Notes: generated by a model from the letters alone, not told the origin. Positions 24,147-36,299 are shown, counted from the stretch's first letter. The stretch: DNA of 64,000 bases from Erythroxylum novogranatense (GCA_029891385.1 CM057231.1:25613745-25677744), one strand, 5' to 3'. Numbers and translations are program-made.

Positions 24147-24572
24147 TGGTCGGGTCGGTCGTGCAGGGCCCGAACCCAGACGACCCGTAGGCCGATCGGT
24201 CCATTCTTCAAAGATCGATCTCATACCTAATGGCTACGTCAAGCCCAAGCCCGATCTAAGCTCTCTTCAGCCCGTCCGCATGTGAGAGACTCTCATGCAC
24301 ACGTAAAGATCTAAACCTAATTGTTGCTCCATATATAAGGTATAATTCTATCGTAACAAAGGTACGCAATCATAAACCTAGTCTTCTCTGCATTTAACAA
24401 CCTCACCTTCACCAAATAGACTAACTTAAGCGTCGGAGGGGCTAATCGGGGCACAACCCCCGACGTGCCTTCTTTGTTTTGCAGGGATCCCGACGTCCAA
24501 GTCATTACAGAAAGCAAACAACTCATGGATCCAAACGGCAACGTTCAGTTCCGCCAAAATCCAGCAGAACCA
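24147..24572 (+). repeat. 5' LTR of the Tat element
   Basis: It begins TGGTCGGGTCGG and ends CAGAACCA. It is the same length as the 3' LTR (44492-44917), which fixes both limits. It contains the predicted TATA box at 24331. Confidence 0.93.
24331..24340 (+). promoter_or_regulatory. Predicted LTR TATA box
   Basis: ATATATAAGG sits mid-LTR in an otherwise GC-balanced region and is conserved in the 3' LTR copy at 44675-44684. A transcription start about 30 bases downstream would define the R region. This is inferred from sequence only. Confidence 0.5.
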
Positions 24573-24574
24573 AT

Positions 24575-24592
24575 TGGCGCCCACCGTGGGGC
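24575..24592 (+). other. Primer-binding site of the Tat element
   Basis: TGGCGCCCACCGTGGGGC starts two bases after the 5' LTR. It begins with TGG, the complement of the CCA end of a tRNA, at the standard position. I do not assign the tRNA. Confidence 0.8.
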
Positions 24593-25828
24593 CCGACTTC
24601 AGGGCATCACGTCCAGAAATACACAGATCAGTCAGGCGGCGGCGACAAACCCTGATATAGTCGCTGTCGCGGCTCTGGCGATGCAACGCATAGGTTTACA
24701 ATTACCTGCAACCCTGCCGCCTGCGTCTCATGTTTCCCGCACGGAATCCTCAGACCCGAATGATCAACCGCAACCTCCAACCTTGGAACAAGAAGAACAA
24801 AGCGTAGCTTTGGAGGATAACGCTGCACCCAATATGCGTCCGAATCTCCAACACCGATCGGATGCAGATCCTCTTCCGCCTATACACACCGCCCTCACCC
24901 GAAAACAAATCGAGGAAGCGGCTGATCTGTTGATTCGCCAGATCTTGCAGTCTCGGCCAAGACCGGAAGAACCGTCTGCACGGCCAACACGACGAATAAC
25001 ATGACGATCGATCACCACCCCACTGAAGCCCTAGAGAAAATCGTGGATGATCGGATTAATGCAGCTATGAGCTTCCGCCCAGATCGCCCGGCAGCTCAGT
25101 ACAGCTCTCCTTTACCTCCGGAAATTTTGGATAGCCTCCCGGCGCCCGGCACCAAAATACCAACCCCTAAAAAATACACTGGAAAGACCGACCCCCTGGA
25201 CTACCTACAACACTTCCAGTCTATGATGAATCTACACTGTATTTCGGACGCCATCTAGTGTAAGGCTTTCTGCACGGCCTTTCAAGAGGGAGCTCGGCGA
25301 TGGATCAACAGCTTGCCCCCGAGCTGTATCACATGTTTTAAAGATTTCAGGTTACTATTCCTGAACCAGTTCGCCACCAGTAAGCGGCCACAGAAGACAG
25401 CTTTGGAGGTGATGCAACTTACCCAAGGGAGGAATGAAAGTCTGCGGGAGTTCATCACTCGATTCAATAATGAAGCGGTCGAGGTCCCCGACCTCACTTG
25501 CTCGTCCATGTTGGCCGCGCTTATCAACAATACGAGGGATGAGGAGTTCAAGAAGTCGTTAGCCCTCGATCAGCCCCCGTCCGTTCAGGAAATAAGAAAC
25601 AGGGCGGATAGATACATTCAGCTTGAAGAAGTGCTGAAAAATACGAGGCATCGGATGGATGATCGCTCGCCAAATGACAGAGCGAGCAATTCGCATAAGC
25701 GACAGAAAGGCCAGTCGAGCTGGAGAAAGCCGACCGATCGACAGGGATATCGACAGGAGTTCACCCCGCTCAACAGGCGATAGGCGATATCTAAATCTTG
25801 GCGCCATGAGAGCGGATGGGAAAGTCAG
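24593..25828 (+). pseudogene. Tat-element gag, 5' part (interrupted)
   Basis: Capsid-type gag in two frames. An open stretch up to 25004 has a Pro/Gln-rich low-complexity N-terminal part. From 25001 the frame shifts into the main retrotransposon-gag domain: SLPAPGTKIPTPKKYTGKTD, DPLDYLQHFQSMM, ARRWINSLPP, and KRPQKTALEVMQLTQGRNES followed by LREFITRF. An in-frame TAG at 25256-25258 interrupts it. After a charged linker (SSWRKPTDRQGY) the reading frame is cut by the chromovirus inserted at about 25829. The zinc-knuckle part resumes at about 35755. Assembles the virus-like particle in active relatives; here it is non-functional. Confidence 0.85.
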
Positions 25829-28448
25829 AACGCCCAAATTAGGGGTTAGAATATTAAAGGAATTAGTACGAATTATGGTTGTTATTTTTTTATTAAATAT
25901 TTTCTTAAATTATGCATAAGTATTTTGGCATGCATTCATGGCATTTTCCGGGTTAATTGGTTTAATGAAACTTCGGAGTGATTTGGACATTATTATTATA
26001 TTTTTCGTAATTTTTGTATACTTCAAATATTTTTAGAAATTAATGGAGGATTAGTTTTGAGTTGCCAATTTATTTTCAGAGTCATTATTTTCTGACGGAA
26101 TTTTGGTAAATTTTTGGAAGTCTTCTGGAACTTTTGGGTATTTGTTTGGTAATTGTTACAACTAAGATTCAAAACAATGTATTTGGTTGAAAAAAAATTA
26201 TTAACATATATATAAATATATAGATATATATGTATATTAATATATATGTTAATAAACAACACCGGTGTAATTGCATGTGTGATGCCAAGTGTGAAACATG
26301 CATGTCCACACGTTAACTTTGAGATGGCATCATGCATGGAGGAAAGGTGGAATTAAAATGAGCAAACCCACGAAGTCGCAAACATTCACTGCTTTGTGTC
26401 TCTCAGTCGGTTGTTTTCATAAGCGGAAACTAGTAAGTAGCTTTACTCATATACAGTTGAAAACGCATGCTCTGTTTATTTTTCTCTAATATATATGTAG
26501 ATGTTGGGTTGTCTTTAAACTATTACATTGGCTTGTGAGGCTACGAGAATTCTGTAGGTTAATAAAGACAAGTGTATTCTGTTTTGGTTTAAAAGATGAT
26601 ATATATATGTGGGTTCTGTTTTATGTTAGAGAAAAACTGTCTATAGTTATGTTGTTAATTTGTTTTGCATGCTTGGTTTAACAGATTATATAAATATATG
26701 GATATATGGTTTGGGTTTATGCTCTGTTTTTCTTGGTGAGAGTTATAGTGTGAGGTTTAAGCTTACGGAAATCTAGAGCTTACTGAGATGGAGTGATTTA
26801 TGGAGAAAAAAATGATAGATACCGTGGTCTATTAAGATGGAAAAACCAAGAAAAAAGGGATAAAAATATGAATTTTGAAAGTTTACCGTAGAGAGAGAGA
26901 GAGAGAAAGTTGGAATGTTAAGTTTTGTGATCTTTGGAGTATAAAGTTGTTTCTGATGATTCTGATAGGTTAGAAATGCTAAATAGGTTAGTTTTAAAGT
27001 GATGAAGTTAAAGAAAAATGGAAGAAAACTTTGTTGTTACGTCTAGTTTGGTGAAGAAGACGATGAACAGTGGTATAAGTCGACTTGTTGTGGTGTATAA
27101 GTCGACTTATTGCATGAAAATGTCATCTCCGCTCTTCAATAAGTCGAGTTATGAAGTGTAAGTCGACTTATGGTGTTATATAAGTTGACTTGTATAAATA
27201 TAAGTCGACTTGTGTGTGTTTTAATGGATAAGTCGACTTGTGTAAGCATAAGTCGACTTGTCAAATATATGTAAGTCGACTTGTATAAGTATAAGTCGAC
27301 TTGTGTGTGATAAACTTCACTCTTTTGACCATATCTTTGTCATCCGACCTCCGAATGACCTGATTCTCGGCGTTGGATTAGTAAGAGAATTTTCTACCTC
27401 TCTATATGAAATTTGTAATTTTCAGAATTAATTAAAATTAAGTTTAATAATTTGAGTTGTGAATTATGGAATAAGTTAAGAATTTAGGGTTTGGTCTCGA
27501 ATTTGTTATGAACATGCATCATACTCATTCTTCATACAATAATTATGCACAATAGTGATTTGTATCTGTGTTCCCTATTATAGAGGAACGATCACTGTCG
27601 GATATTGTCGGGACTTCAAGGCGATAAGCGATGAAGGACGATTTTGGTAAATGTCTGGTAAATAATTTTAGTAAGTAATTTGGATAGTCAATTTTGTGAG
27701 TCAACCTAGATGATGTCTAGGTTGATTTATTAAAGTGCTAATTGCCTGCACATGAAATGTCTGAAATGACCATGTTCATTTTAAAACTGTTAAGTCCTAG
27801 TTGTGGGTAAATAGGCATGCTAGAAGGGTCTGCAATGCTGCTCCTGTTATTTGACACTTTGGTGTCTCCTGTCATCGAGACATATGTCTCTCTTGTTGAT
27901 ACTAACTATGGTATCTCCTGTATAAGTCCGTTACCCGCTTCGTAAATGGATTTACATCTTGATATGTGTTTGACAAAAGCGTATTATGATTCGACGGGTT
28001 TATACCCTCTTGTGATATTCGTTCGATAAGTAAGTGAATCATCTTTGAAGTGTGTTATGTCCGATTTTCGATAAATGTTTCTTCTTGCATGCTTACGCTG
28101 AAGTTAAATTTTCTATGATAATCCATTAAATTAGATTAGTTATTACTCACTAAGCTATATGCTTATGCACGTGGATTTGCCCGTGTGGGTTCGAGCTAAG
28201 AGTTTAAAGATCGGGACAAGTCTACTACTACCGCCAAAGATACATTCATAAAGTTTGAAAATGTATTTTGTTTCCTTTGTTTGGACTTGTAAATATTCTT
28301 TGGATTTACATTAAGATTTACAATATGTAATATATGTATTTGTGGGTTTGAGTTATTAAATAAAATAAATATCAGTGTGATGTTTAGTTTTATGCATTAC
28401 TGCCTTGGGTGGCATCCATGTATCCTCCTGGGGTATTTGGGTGTTACA
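25829..28448 (+). repeat. 5' LTR of the nested chromovirus
   Basis: From AACGCCCAAATTAGGGG to GGGTGTTACA. It aligns along its whole length with 33130-35751, differing by many small indels and substitutions. It contains the AAGTCGACTT array at 27076-27302 and the CATCCGACCTCCGAATGACC block after it. Confidence 0.92.
27076..27302. repeat. AAGTCGACTT palindrome array in the 5' LTR
   Basis: Eight exact copies of the 10-base palindrome AAGTCGACTT and two variants (AAGTCGAGTT, AAGTTGACTT) lie in about 230 bases. Spacing is irregular, about 19-60 bases, usually within a TATAAGTCGACTTGT context. Each unit holds a GTCGAC core with one CpG. Confidence 0.93.
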
Positions 28449-28452
28449 TCTT

Positions 28453-28463
28453 TTGTATCGAGC
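28453..28463 (+). other. Degenerate tRNA-iMet primer-binding site
   Basis: TTGTATCGAGC lies four bases after the 5' LTR and matches the TGGTATCAGAGC consensus with one substitution and a one-base deletion. Its position supports the assignment; the changes would impair priming. Confidence 0.65.
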
Positions 28464-28789
28464 AAGTTTAGGCGGTTCTGGTTTAACCACGGCTTGCCTA
28501 TTGTTTTCCGTTGAGTGTCTAAGTTGTGTTTTGGCCTAATGCGGTGTCCTATGTTTTGTCTTTAGAAATTACGATGGAAGGATCACGCGAATTTGTTGTG
28601 AAGTTCTTGAGTAATCGGTAGAGCAAACTCATTCGAAATACCGGACCGTCAACAATCTAGGTGAAGTGAGGTTCCACCTCCTCCTCCATTCAAGAGAAGC
28701 TTTGATTAAATCGTCCCGAGATATGATGACCTTGTTGCATCGGATGACAACACCTAAGGCTCCGATTGATCGATTGAGGAAGTATAGGT

Positions 28790-29600
28790 GAAGAATTTTA
28801 CGGGACTTCTCTGGAGGAATCTGAAGGGGCCGAGTTCTGGATTGAGAAGGTGAAGAGGGTACTGGATGAGATTAGTTGTCCAGCAGAGCAGATGGTTCAT
28901 TGTGCTGTTTCCCTTCTACAGGGAGCAACTTATGAATGGTGGAAGTTTGTTCTTGAGTCCTCATTCTACGGTGCCTCGACTTGGGAATTCTTTGCCCAAG
29001 AATTTAAGACTAAATGCGTGTGGAAGCTTACGGGAAGGATAGGTGGAAGCAATTTCTAAATCTAAAGCGAGAGGAGTTTATGCATTCTTTGAGTATGATC
29101 GGGAGTTTAATCGGCTCAGTAAGTATGCCCCTGAATCTATGCTGACTGAAGAGTTCCGATGTCATCAATTCGAGGAGGGATTGCATGATTCGATCAAGGA
29201 GCATCTGGCAGCATTTTCTATGTTACAACAAGTTACTTACCATCAGTTGGTACAGGCTACAATAAAAATAAAAAGACAAGAGACGATCAGGAAAGAAAGA
29301 AGTCAGAGAAGAGGCTTTAATAGAGGAGGTCAGTCTTCGGGGAAACGAAATCGGGAAGGTAGTTCCTCTGCACCGAGAGTTGCTCAGAGATCTGCGATCT
29401 GAGGAAGGCAATAAAACTTTCTGCATCGATTGCCTCTAGTAGGGGTTCTTCTGAAGTCGAGGTTACAGTGCTCCAGAGTGCCCACATCTCTATTCACCAT
29501 TGGGGTGTCTGCTTGGAGATTACAGTGCATGTTTTCGTTGTGGCGATCTGGAACATATGATTGCAAATTGCCCTCACGAGGCGATGCAGGATAGCACAAG
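28790..29600 (+). pseudogene. gag of the nested chromovirus
   Basis: Retrotransposon-gag domain in broken frames: FWIEKVKRVLDEISCPAEQM, LLQGATYEWWKF, TWEFFAQEF, then after a frame change YDREFNRLSKYAP and CHQFEEGLHDSIKEHLAAFS, followed by an Arg/Ser-rich basic tail. An intact CCHC zinc knuckle (C-FR-C-GDLE-H-MIAN-C) lies near 29528-29570. At least one frameshift at about 29040 and a stop at 29402 disable it. Confidence 0.85.
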
Positions 29601-29829
29601 TTAGTGGAGAGGTTTCTCATGCATCAGTTGGGACGAGAGGTCGAGGAAGAGGTCGAGGCGGATATAATCAGAACAGGGCTAATCCGAGTTCTCACTCCGA
29701 AACTGTGAATCGGCCAGCTATGCCCTCTTGCTTGGTCGAGCTTATGCCTTTGGCTCATGAGGATCGGATGCACCGATGTCATTCTTTGGTATGGTTTCTC
29801 TCTTTGGTTCTGAATTGTATGCTTAATTG

Positions 29830-32800
29830 ATCCCGGATCTTCACATTCATATATCTGTTGTTGGAGAAATGTTTGATAAGGAGATGCTTATAGATCGGTT
29901 AGAATATGACATGCATGTAACTAGTCCTCGGGGCGTTAGTGTGTTGGTGAATCGGTGATTAGGAATTGTCCGTTATGATTCGAGGGAAGTGAGTATCGTG
30001 AGATCTGATTAAATTCTTTGTTTCACGAATTTGATATGATTACAGGTATGGATTGGTGTCTAAACATCGGTGATGGTGGTTTGTAAAGGCTAAAACAGTT
30101 TTCTTGAGGAGGCCCGACCAGTCTGAGCTTGTATTTCATGGTGGTTGCACACGTGCTCTAACTAATGTAGTATCTGCTATGCAAGCTCAAAAGCTTCTCA
30201 GGAAAGGGTGTGAAGCTTATCTAGCTTTTGTACTTGAAACCCAGAAGGATGGTGCTAAGGAGAAACTGCTTGAGATTCCTGTAATGAATGAGTTTCAGGA
30301 TGTTTTCTGAGGTGCAGGACTCCCTCTGAAAGAAAGTGGAGTTATCTATTGAAGTTGTGCACGTATGCGCTCCTATATCCGAGCACCGTATAGAATGGCT
30401 CCTACTGAGTTAAAGGAGTTAAAGTTGCAGTTACAAGAACTTTTAGAGAAAGGGTTTATTAGACCTAGTGTTTCACCGTGGGGTTCACCGGTGTTATTCG
30501 TGAAGAAGAAGGATGGTACCCTGAGAATGTGTGTTGATTACTGACAGTTAAATCGAGTCACAGTGAAGAATAGGTATCTACTGCCACGGATTGACGATCT
30601 ATTTGATCAGTTGAGAGATGCAGGCGTGTTTTCAAAGATAGATATGCGATCGGGTATTATCGACCGGGTAAAGGATGTGGATGTACGAAGACAGCATTTC
30701 GAACCGTTATGGACATTATGAATTTTGGTAATGCCATCCGGGTTAACTAATGCTCAATGACATTCATGAATCGATGAATAGAGTATTCGGCCTTATTTGG
30801 ACGGTTTGTTGTGGTGTTTATTAATGATATCTGGTCTATTCTAGGAATGAACATGATCATAGTGAGCATCTCGAATTGTATTCTGACTACGAAGGAAAGG
30901 CGGTTGTATCTGAAGTGAGTAAATGTGATTTCTGGCTTCAGGAGATATCATTTCTAGGGCATGTTGTCTCTTCTGAAGGAATTAGAGTTGATCCAAGTAA
31001 GATAGAGGCTATTGTTAATTGGAAGCCGCCACGGAATGTGACAGAAGTGAGAAGTTTTCTGGGTCTGGCTGGTTATTATCGTCGGTTTGTTAAGGGGTTT
31101 TCGGTGATAGCATCCCCTTTAACTAAACTTTTACGGAAGGGAGTGAAGTATGAATGTTCTGATAGATGTCAGAGTAGTTTTGATCACTTGAAAAATATGC
31201 TTACTGAAGCTCCTGTATTAGTTCAACCTACGGCTGGTAAGGAGTATGTTATGTATACTGATGCATCTGGAATTGGTTTAGGATGTGTTTTGATGCAGGA
31301 AGGAAAGGTAGTTGCTTATGCTTCTAGGCAACTAAAGACTCGTGAACGAATTACCTACATGATGCGGAACTTACGTGATGAGTGTTTGCCTTAAAATTTG
31401 GCGACACTATACGTATGGTGAAAGGTGTAGAATTTTCACAGATCATAAGAGTCTGAAGTATTTGCTTACTCAGAAGGAACTTAATTTGAGACAACGGCGT
31501 TGGTTGGAATTATTTAAAGACTATGATTGTATTATAGATTACAATCCGGGTAAGGCTAATGTTGTAGCAGATGCCTTAAGTCGAAAGACTATCTCGGCTT
31601 TATCACTGAAGCAGATTGGATGGAAGTTGGGATCTGATGGAGCCTTGATGGCTCAATTGATAGCAAGGCCCACGTTGAGACAGGAGATCTGTAATGCTCA
31701 AAGAGCTGATGATAAGTTACAACAACTTATCTTGGCTACTCAGGAAGGTAAACAGACTGATTTTTCTGTGCAGGGTGATGGTGAATTGTATTATAAGGAT
31801 CGGTTGTGTGTGCCAGCGAATGATGAATTGAAAAAGAAGTTATTATTTGAGGCTCATAATACAGTATTTACTATGCATCCGGGTGGAAACAAGATGTATC
31901 AGGATCTGAAGCAGTATTATTGGTGGGCAGGTATGAAACGGGATGTTGTGGATTATGTAGCAAAATGTCTGACATGCCAGCAGGTTAAGGCTGAGCACCA
32001 GGTTCCATCTGGTTTGTTAAATCCTATTCCTATTCCTCAATGGAAATGGGATAATATTACCATGGACTTTGTTCTTGGACTCCCTCTTTTCGAAAGGAAA
32101 CATGATGCGGTATGGGTTATTGTGGATAAGTTCACCAAATCTGCTCATTTTCTGCCTGTTCGTTCTGACTATTCATTGGATAGACTTGCAGATTTGTATG
32201 TAAATGAGATTGTAAGACTGCATGGAGTACCATTATCGATTATTTCTGATCGTGATCCTCGATTTACTTCGAGATTTTGGAAAAGTTCTGAGAAGCATTG
32301 GGTACTCAACTTAAGTTTAGTCTTGCTTTCCATCCCGAACAGATGGACAATCTGAGCAGAGTTATCTGATTTTGGAAGATATGTTGTGGGGTTGTGTGTT
32401 AGAGTTTCCGGGAGTTGGGATAATTATCGACTTTGATGGGTTTGCCTACAATACTGATTATCGACGAGCATTGGCATGGCACCTTATGAAGCTGTTGTAT
32501 GGTAGGAAGTGTAGAACTCCGGTATGTTGGACGGAGTTGAGTGAAAACAAGATGATCGGGCGAAATTGTGAAAGAGACGGAAGAAAAGATTCAGATTATT
32601 CGACAAAGATTGAAAGCTGCCACTGATAGGCAAAAGTCTTATGCTGATTTAAAAAGGAAGGATATTGAGTTTCAAGTGGGTGATAAGGTGTTTCTAAAAG
32701 TGTCACCATGGAAACACATACTTCGGTTTGGGAAGAAGGGTAAGCACAGTCCACGATTCATTGGGCCTTATGAAATTGTGAAGAAGGTTGGACCCGTAGC

Positions 32801-33095
32801 TTATCAGTTAGCTCTTCCTGGAGAATTGGCCAGACTGCATGATGTGTTTCATGTTTCTATGTTGAGGAGATACCGACCTGACGCCCCACATAAGATTCCA
32901 GTGCAAGAGATTCAAGTACAACAAGATTTGTCGTATGAAGAAGGGCCAATTTCCATACTAGCCAGAGAAGTGAAACAACTCAAAACAAGTCGATCAGTTA
33001 GTAAAGTCCTCCGCAACATCATGGAATTGAGGAAGCAACTTGGGAACGGAGGAAATCATGAAAGCTCGATATCCGCAATTATTGAATCGGTATGA
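29830..33095 (+). pseudogene. pol of the nested chromovirus (PR-RT-RNaseH-IN-chromodomain relic)
   Basis: Order: protease with IDPGSSHSYI (about 29832); RT from about 30390 ([20 protein letters not shown], with a TGA in place of the Arg of DYRQLN at about 30540, and badly decayed around the catalytic YxDD, 30700-30850); RT thumb ([20 protein letters not shown], 30950-31130); RNase H ([19 protein letters not shown], about 31255); integrase zinc-binding part ([25 protein letters not shown], about 31880-31990); integrase core ([20 protein letters not shown], about 32050-32280, then frameshifts near 32340); C-terminal module and chromodomain-like remnant (LHDVFHVSMLRRY, 32835-33095). Numerous frameshifts make it non-functional. 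Confidence 0.88.
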
Positions 33096-33129
33096 ATTTG
33101 AGGACAAAATTTCTTAAGGAGGGAAGAGT

Positions 33130-35751
33130 TATAACGCCCAAATTAGGGGTTAGAATATTAAAGGAATTAGTACGAATTATGGTTGTTATTTTTAATTAAA
33201 TATTTGCTTAAATTATGCATAAGTATTTTGGCATGCATTCATGGCATTTTCCGGTTAATTGGTTTAATGAAACTTGAGTGATTTGGACATTATTATTATA
33301 TTTTTAATAATTTTGTATACTTCAAATATTTTAGAAATTAATGGAGGATTAGTTTTGAGTTGCCAATTTATTTTCGAGTCATTATTTTACGGAATTTTGG
33401 TAAATTTTGAAGTCTTACGGAACTTTTGGGTATTTGTTTGGTAATTGTTACAACTAAGATTCAAAACAATGTATTTGGTTGAAAAAGAAATTATTAACAT
33501 ATATATAAATATATAGATATATATGTATATTAATATATATATTAATAAACAACACCGGTGTAATTGCATGTGTGATGCCAAGTGTGAAACATGCATGTCC
33601 ACACGTTAACTTTGAGATGGCTTCATGCATGGAGGAAAGGTGGAATTAAAATGAGCAAACCCACGAAGTCGCAAACATTCACTGCTTTGTGTCTCTCAGT
33701 CGGTTGTTTTCATAAGCGGAAACTAGTAAGTAGCTTTACTCATATACAGTTGAAAACGCATGCTCTGTTTATTTTTCTCTAATATATATGTAGATGTTGG
33801 GTTGTCTTTAAACTATTACATTGGCTTGTGAGGCTACGAGAATTCTGTAGGTTAATAAAGACAAGTGTATTCTGTTTTGGTTTAAAAGATGATATATATA
33901 TATGTGGGTTCTGTTTTATGTTAGAGAAAAACTGTCTATAGTTATGTTGTTAATTTGTTTTGCATGCTTGGTTTAACAGATTATATAAATATATGGATAT
34001 ATGGTTTGGGTTTATGCTCTGTTTTTCTTGGTGACATGCATGAGTTATAGTGTGAGGTTTAAGCTTACGGAAATCTAGAGCTTACTGAGATGGAGTGATT
34101 TATGGAGAAAAAAATGATAGATACCGTGGTCTATTAAGATGGAAAACCAAGAAAAAGGGATAAAAATATGAATTTTGAAAGTTTACTAGTAGAGAGAGAG
34201 AGAGAGTTGGAATGTTAAGTTTTGTGATCTTTGGAGTATAAAGTTGTTTCGATGATTACGATATGTTATAAATGCTAAATAGGTTAGTTTTAAAGTGATG
34301 AAGTTAAAGAAAATGGAAGAAAACTTTGTTGTTACGTCTGGTTTGGTGAAGAAGGCGATGAGCGATGGTATAAATCGACTTTTGTGGTGTATAAATCGAC
34401 TTATTGCATGAAAATGTCATCTCCGCTCTTCAATAAGTCGAGTTATGAAGTGTAAGTCGACTTATAATTGTTATATAAATCGACTTGTATAAATATAAAG
34501 TGGACTTGTGTGTTTTTAATGGATAAGTTGACTTGTGTAAGCATAAGTCGACTTGTCGTGTTATGTAAGTCGACTTGTATAAGTATAAGTCGACTTGTGT
34601 GTGATAAACTTCACTCTTTTGACCATATCTTTGTCATCCGACCTCCGAATGACCTGATTCTCGAAGCGTTGGATTCGTAAGAGAATTTTCTACCTCTCTA
34701 TATGAAATTTGTAATTTTCAGAATTAATTAAAATTAAGGATTTAATAATTTGAGTTGTGAATTATGGAATAAGTTAAGAATTTAGGGTTTGGTCCCGGAA
34801 TTTGTTATGAACATGCATCATACTCATTCTTCATACAATAATTATGCACAATAGTGATTTGTATCTGTGTTCCCTATTATAGAGGAGCGACCACTGCGGA
34901 TATTGCTTGGGACTTCAAGGCAATAAGCAGTGGGGCGGTTTTGGTAAATGTCTGGTAAATAATTTGATAAGTAATTTAGATAGTCAATTTTGTGAGTAAA
35001 CCTAGATGATGTCTAGGATTGATTTATTGGAAGTGCTAATTGCCTGCATGAAATGTCTGAAATGATCATATTACATTTTAAAAGCTGTTAAGTCTAGTTG
35101 TGGGTAAATAGGCATGCTAGAAGGGTCTGCAATTTGCTCTGTTATTTGACACTTTGGTGTCTCTGTCATCGAGACATATGTCTCTCCTGTTGATACTAAC
35201 TATGGTATCTCTGTATAAGTCCGTTACCCGCTTACGTAAATGGATTCTGAGTCTTGATATGTGTTTGACAAAAGCGTATTATGATTACGACGGGTTTATA
35301 CCCTCTTGGGATTTTCGATTACGATAAGTAAGTGAATCAGCATCTTTGAAATGTGTTATGTCGATTTTACGATAAATGTTTCTTCTTGCATACTTACGCT
35401 GAAGTTAAATTTTCTATGATAATCCATTAAATTAGATTAGTTATTACTCACTAAGCTATATGCTTATGCAGTGGATTTGCCCGTGTAGGTTGAGCGAAGA
35501 GTTTAAAGATGGGACAAGTCTCTTCTTACCGCCAAAGGAGTTTGTTCATAAAGTTTGAAAATGTATTTTGTTTCCTTTGTTTGGACTTGTAAATATTCTT
35601 TAGATTTCTGTTCTGAGATTTACAATATGTAATATATGTGTGTGTGGGTTTGAGTTATTAAATAAAATAAATATCAGTGTGATGTTTGGTTTTGTCTGTT
35701 CTGTCTTGGGTGGCATCCATGTATCCTCCCAGTGGGTATTTGGGTGTTACA
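33130..35751 (+). repeat. 3' LTR of the nested chromovirus
   Basis: Starts just after the polypurine tract and ends GGGTGTTACA next to the resumed Tat gag. Contains the second AAGTCGACTT array (34370-34606). Confidence 0.92.
34370..34606. repeat. AAGTCGACTT palindrome array in the 3' LTR (more mutated)
   Basis: Ten units align one-to-one with those at 27076-27302. Four are exact AAGTCGACTT. The others mostly carry a G-to-A or C-to-T change in the core (AAATCGACTT, AAGTTGACTT), as expected for deamination of methylated cytosines. Confidence 0.9.
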
Positions 35752-35754
35752 GAA

Positions 35755-36240
35755 ACTATCCGAAAACCTGATAAAATGAAGACTCCCTACAAGGATAGAA
35801 ACCCCAATTTATATTGTCGTTTTCACAAAGAGGTCGGTCATGATACGGAGGATTGCTGGCAGTTGAAAAAAGAAATCGAATTCCTCATCCAAAGGGGAAG
35901 GTTAGGCCGATTTGTGAAGCACGCGCAAAATGCCGATCGAGATAACGAGCATAAGAGCGGTCGGCACAATTACAGACGATAGAATTGGAGACGGAATGAT
36001 AGAAATGATGGAGGAAGGCAGAATGCGAATACAGATAATCGACGCGAAGAGAGAGGACGATCAAGGGAAAGGGATGACAGAAATGCCGGGCAACAAGATG
36101 ACCGACCGATTGGGGTCATTAACATGATATTTGGTGGAGACGCAGCAGGGGGTCCTCTGCTAAAGGGAGAAAGAGATATGTCAAACAGGTCGGCAGAGAC
36201 TCATCAACCAAAAGGCCGAAGGAGAACGACAGGATAATAT
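35755..36240 (+). pseudogene. Tat-element gag, 3' part with zinc-knuckle-like motif
   Basis: Continuation of the gag broken at 25828: RKPDKMKTPYKDRNPNLYC, then CRFHKEVGHDTEDCWQLKKE (a C-x3-H-x4-H-x4-C nucleocapsid motif of the Tat group), IEFLIQRGRLGRF, and an Arg/Asp-rich tail. Joining the two halves across the nested element leaves a frame change near the insertion point, so gag was probably already broken or decayed afterwards. Confidence 0.82.
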
Positions 36241-36299
36241 CATTCGATGAGTCTGACCTTGACGGTGTAAGTTTTCCTCATGACGTCGCCCTCGTTATA

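Larger units (their letters stand above)
25829..35751 (+). mobile_element. Nested Ty3/gypsy chromovirus (Tekay/Del-like)
   Basis: The 9.9-kb element has LTRs of about 2.62 kb (25829-28448 and 33130-35751), an initiator-Met-type primer site, gag with a zinc knuckle, pol, and an AAGGAGGGAAGAG polypurine tract at 33116-33128. The 3' LTR ends GGGTGTTACA. Its start, TATAACGCCC, looks like a mutated TGTAACGCCC. CAGAA occurs at both borders (25826-25830, 35750-35754), consistent with a target duplication, but the exact 5' edge is uncertain by about 5 bases. It lies inside the gag of the Tat element and so is younger. Coding regions carry many stops and frameshifts. Lineage is inferred from the long TGTAAC...GTTACA LTRs, the primer site and the chromodomain-like tail. 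Confidence 0.9.

Noticed and set aside
27076..27302. Possible CRISPR-like or satellite array
   Set aside because: Units are 10-base palindromes with irregular spacing inside an LTR of a eukaryotic genome. There are no 25-40 base repeats, no regular spacers and no cas genes.
25829..28448. Considered as a solo LTR
   Set aside because: It has a partner at 33130-35751, with primer site, gag-pol and polypurine tract between, so it is the 5' LTR of a full element.
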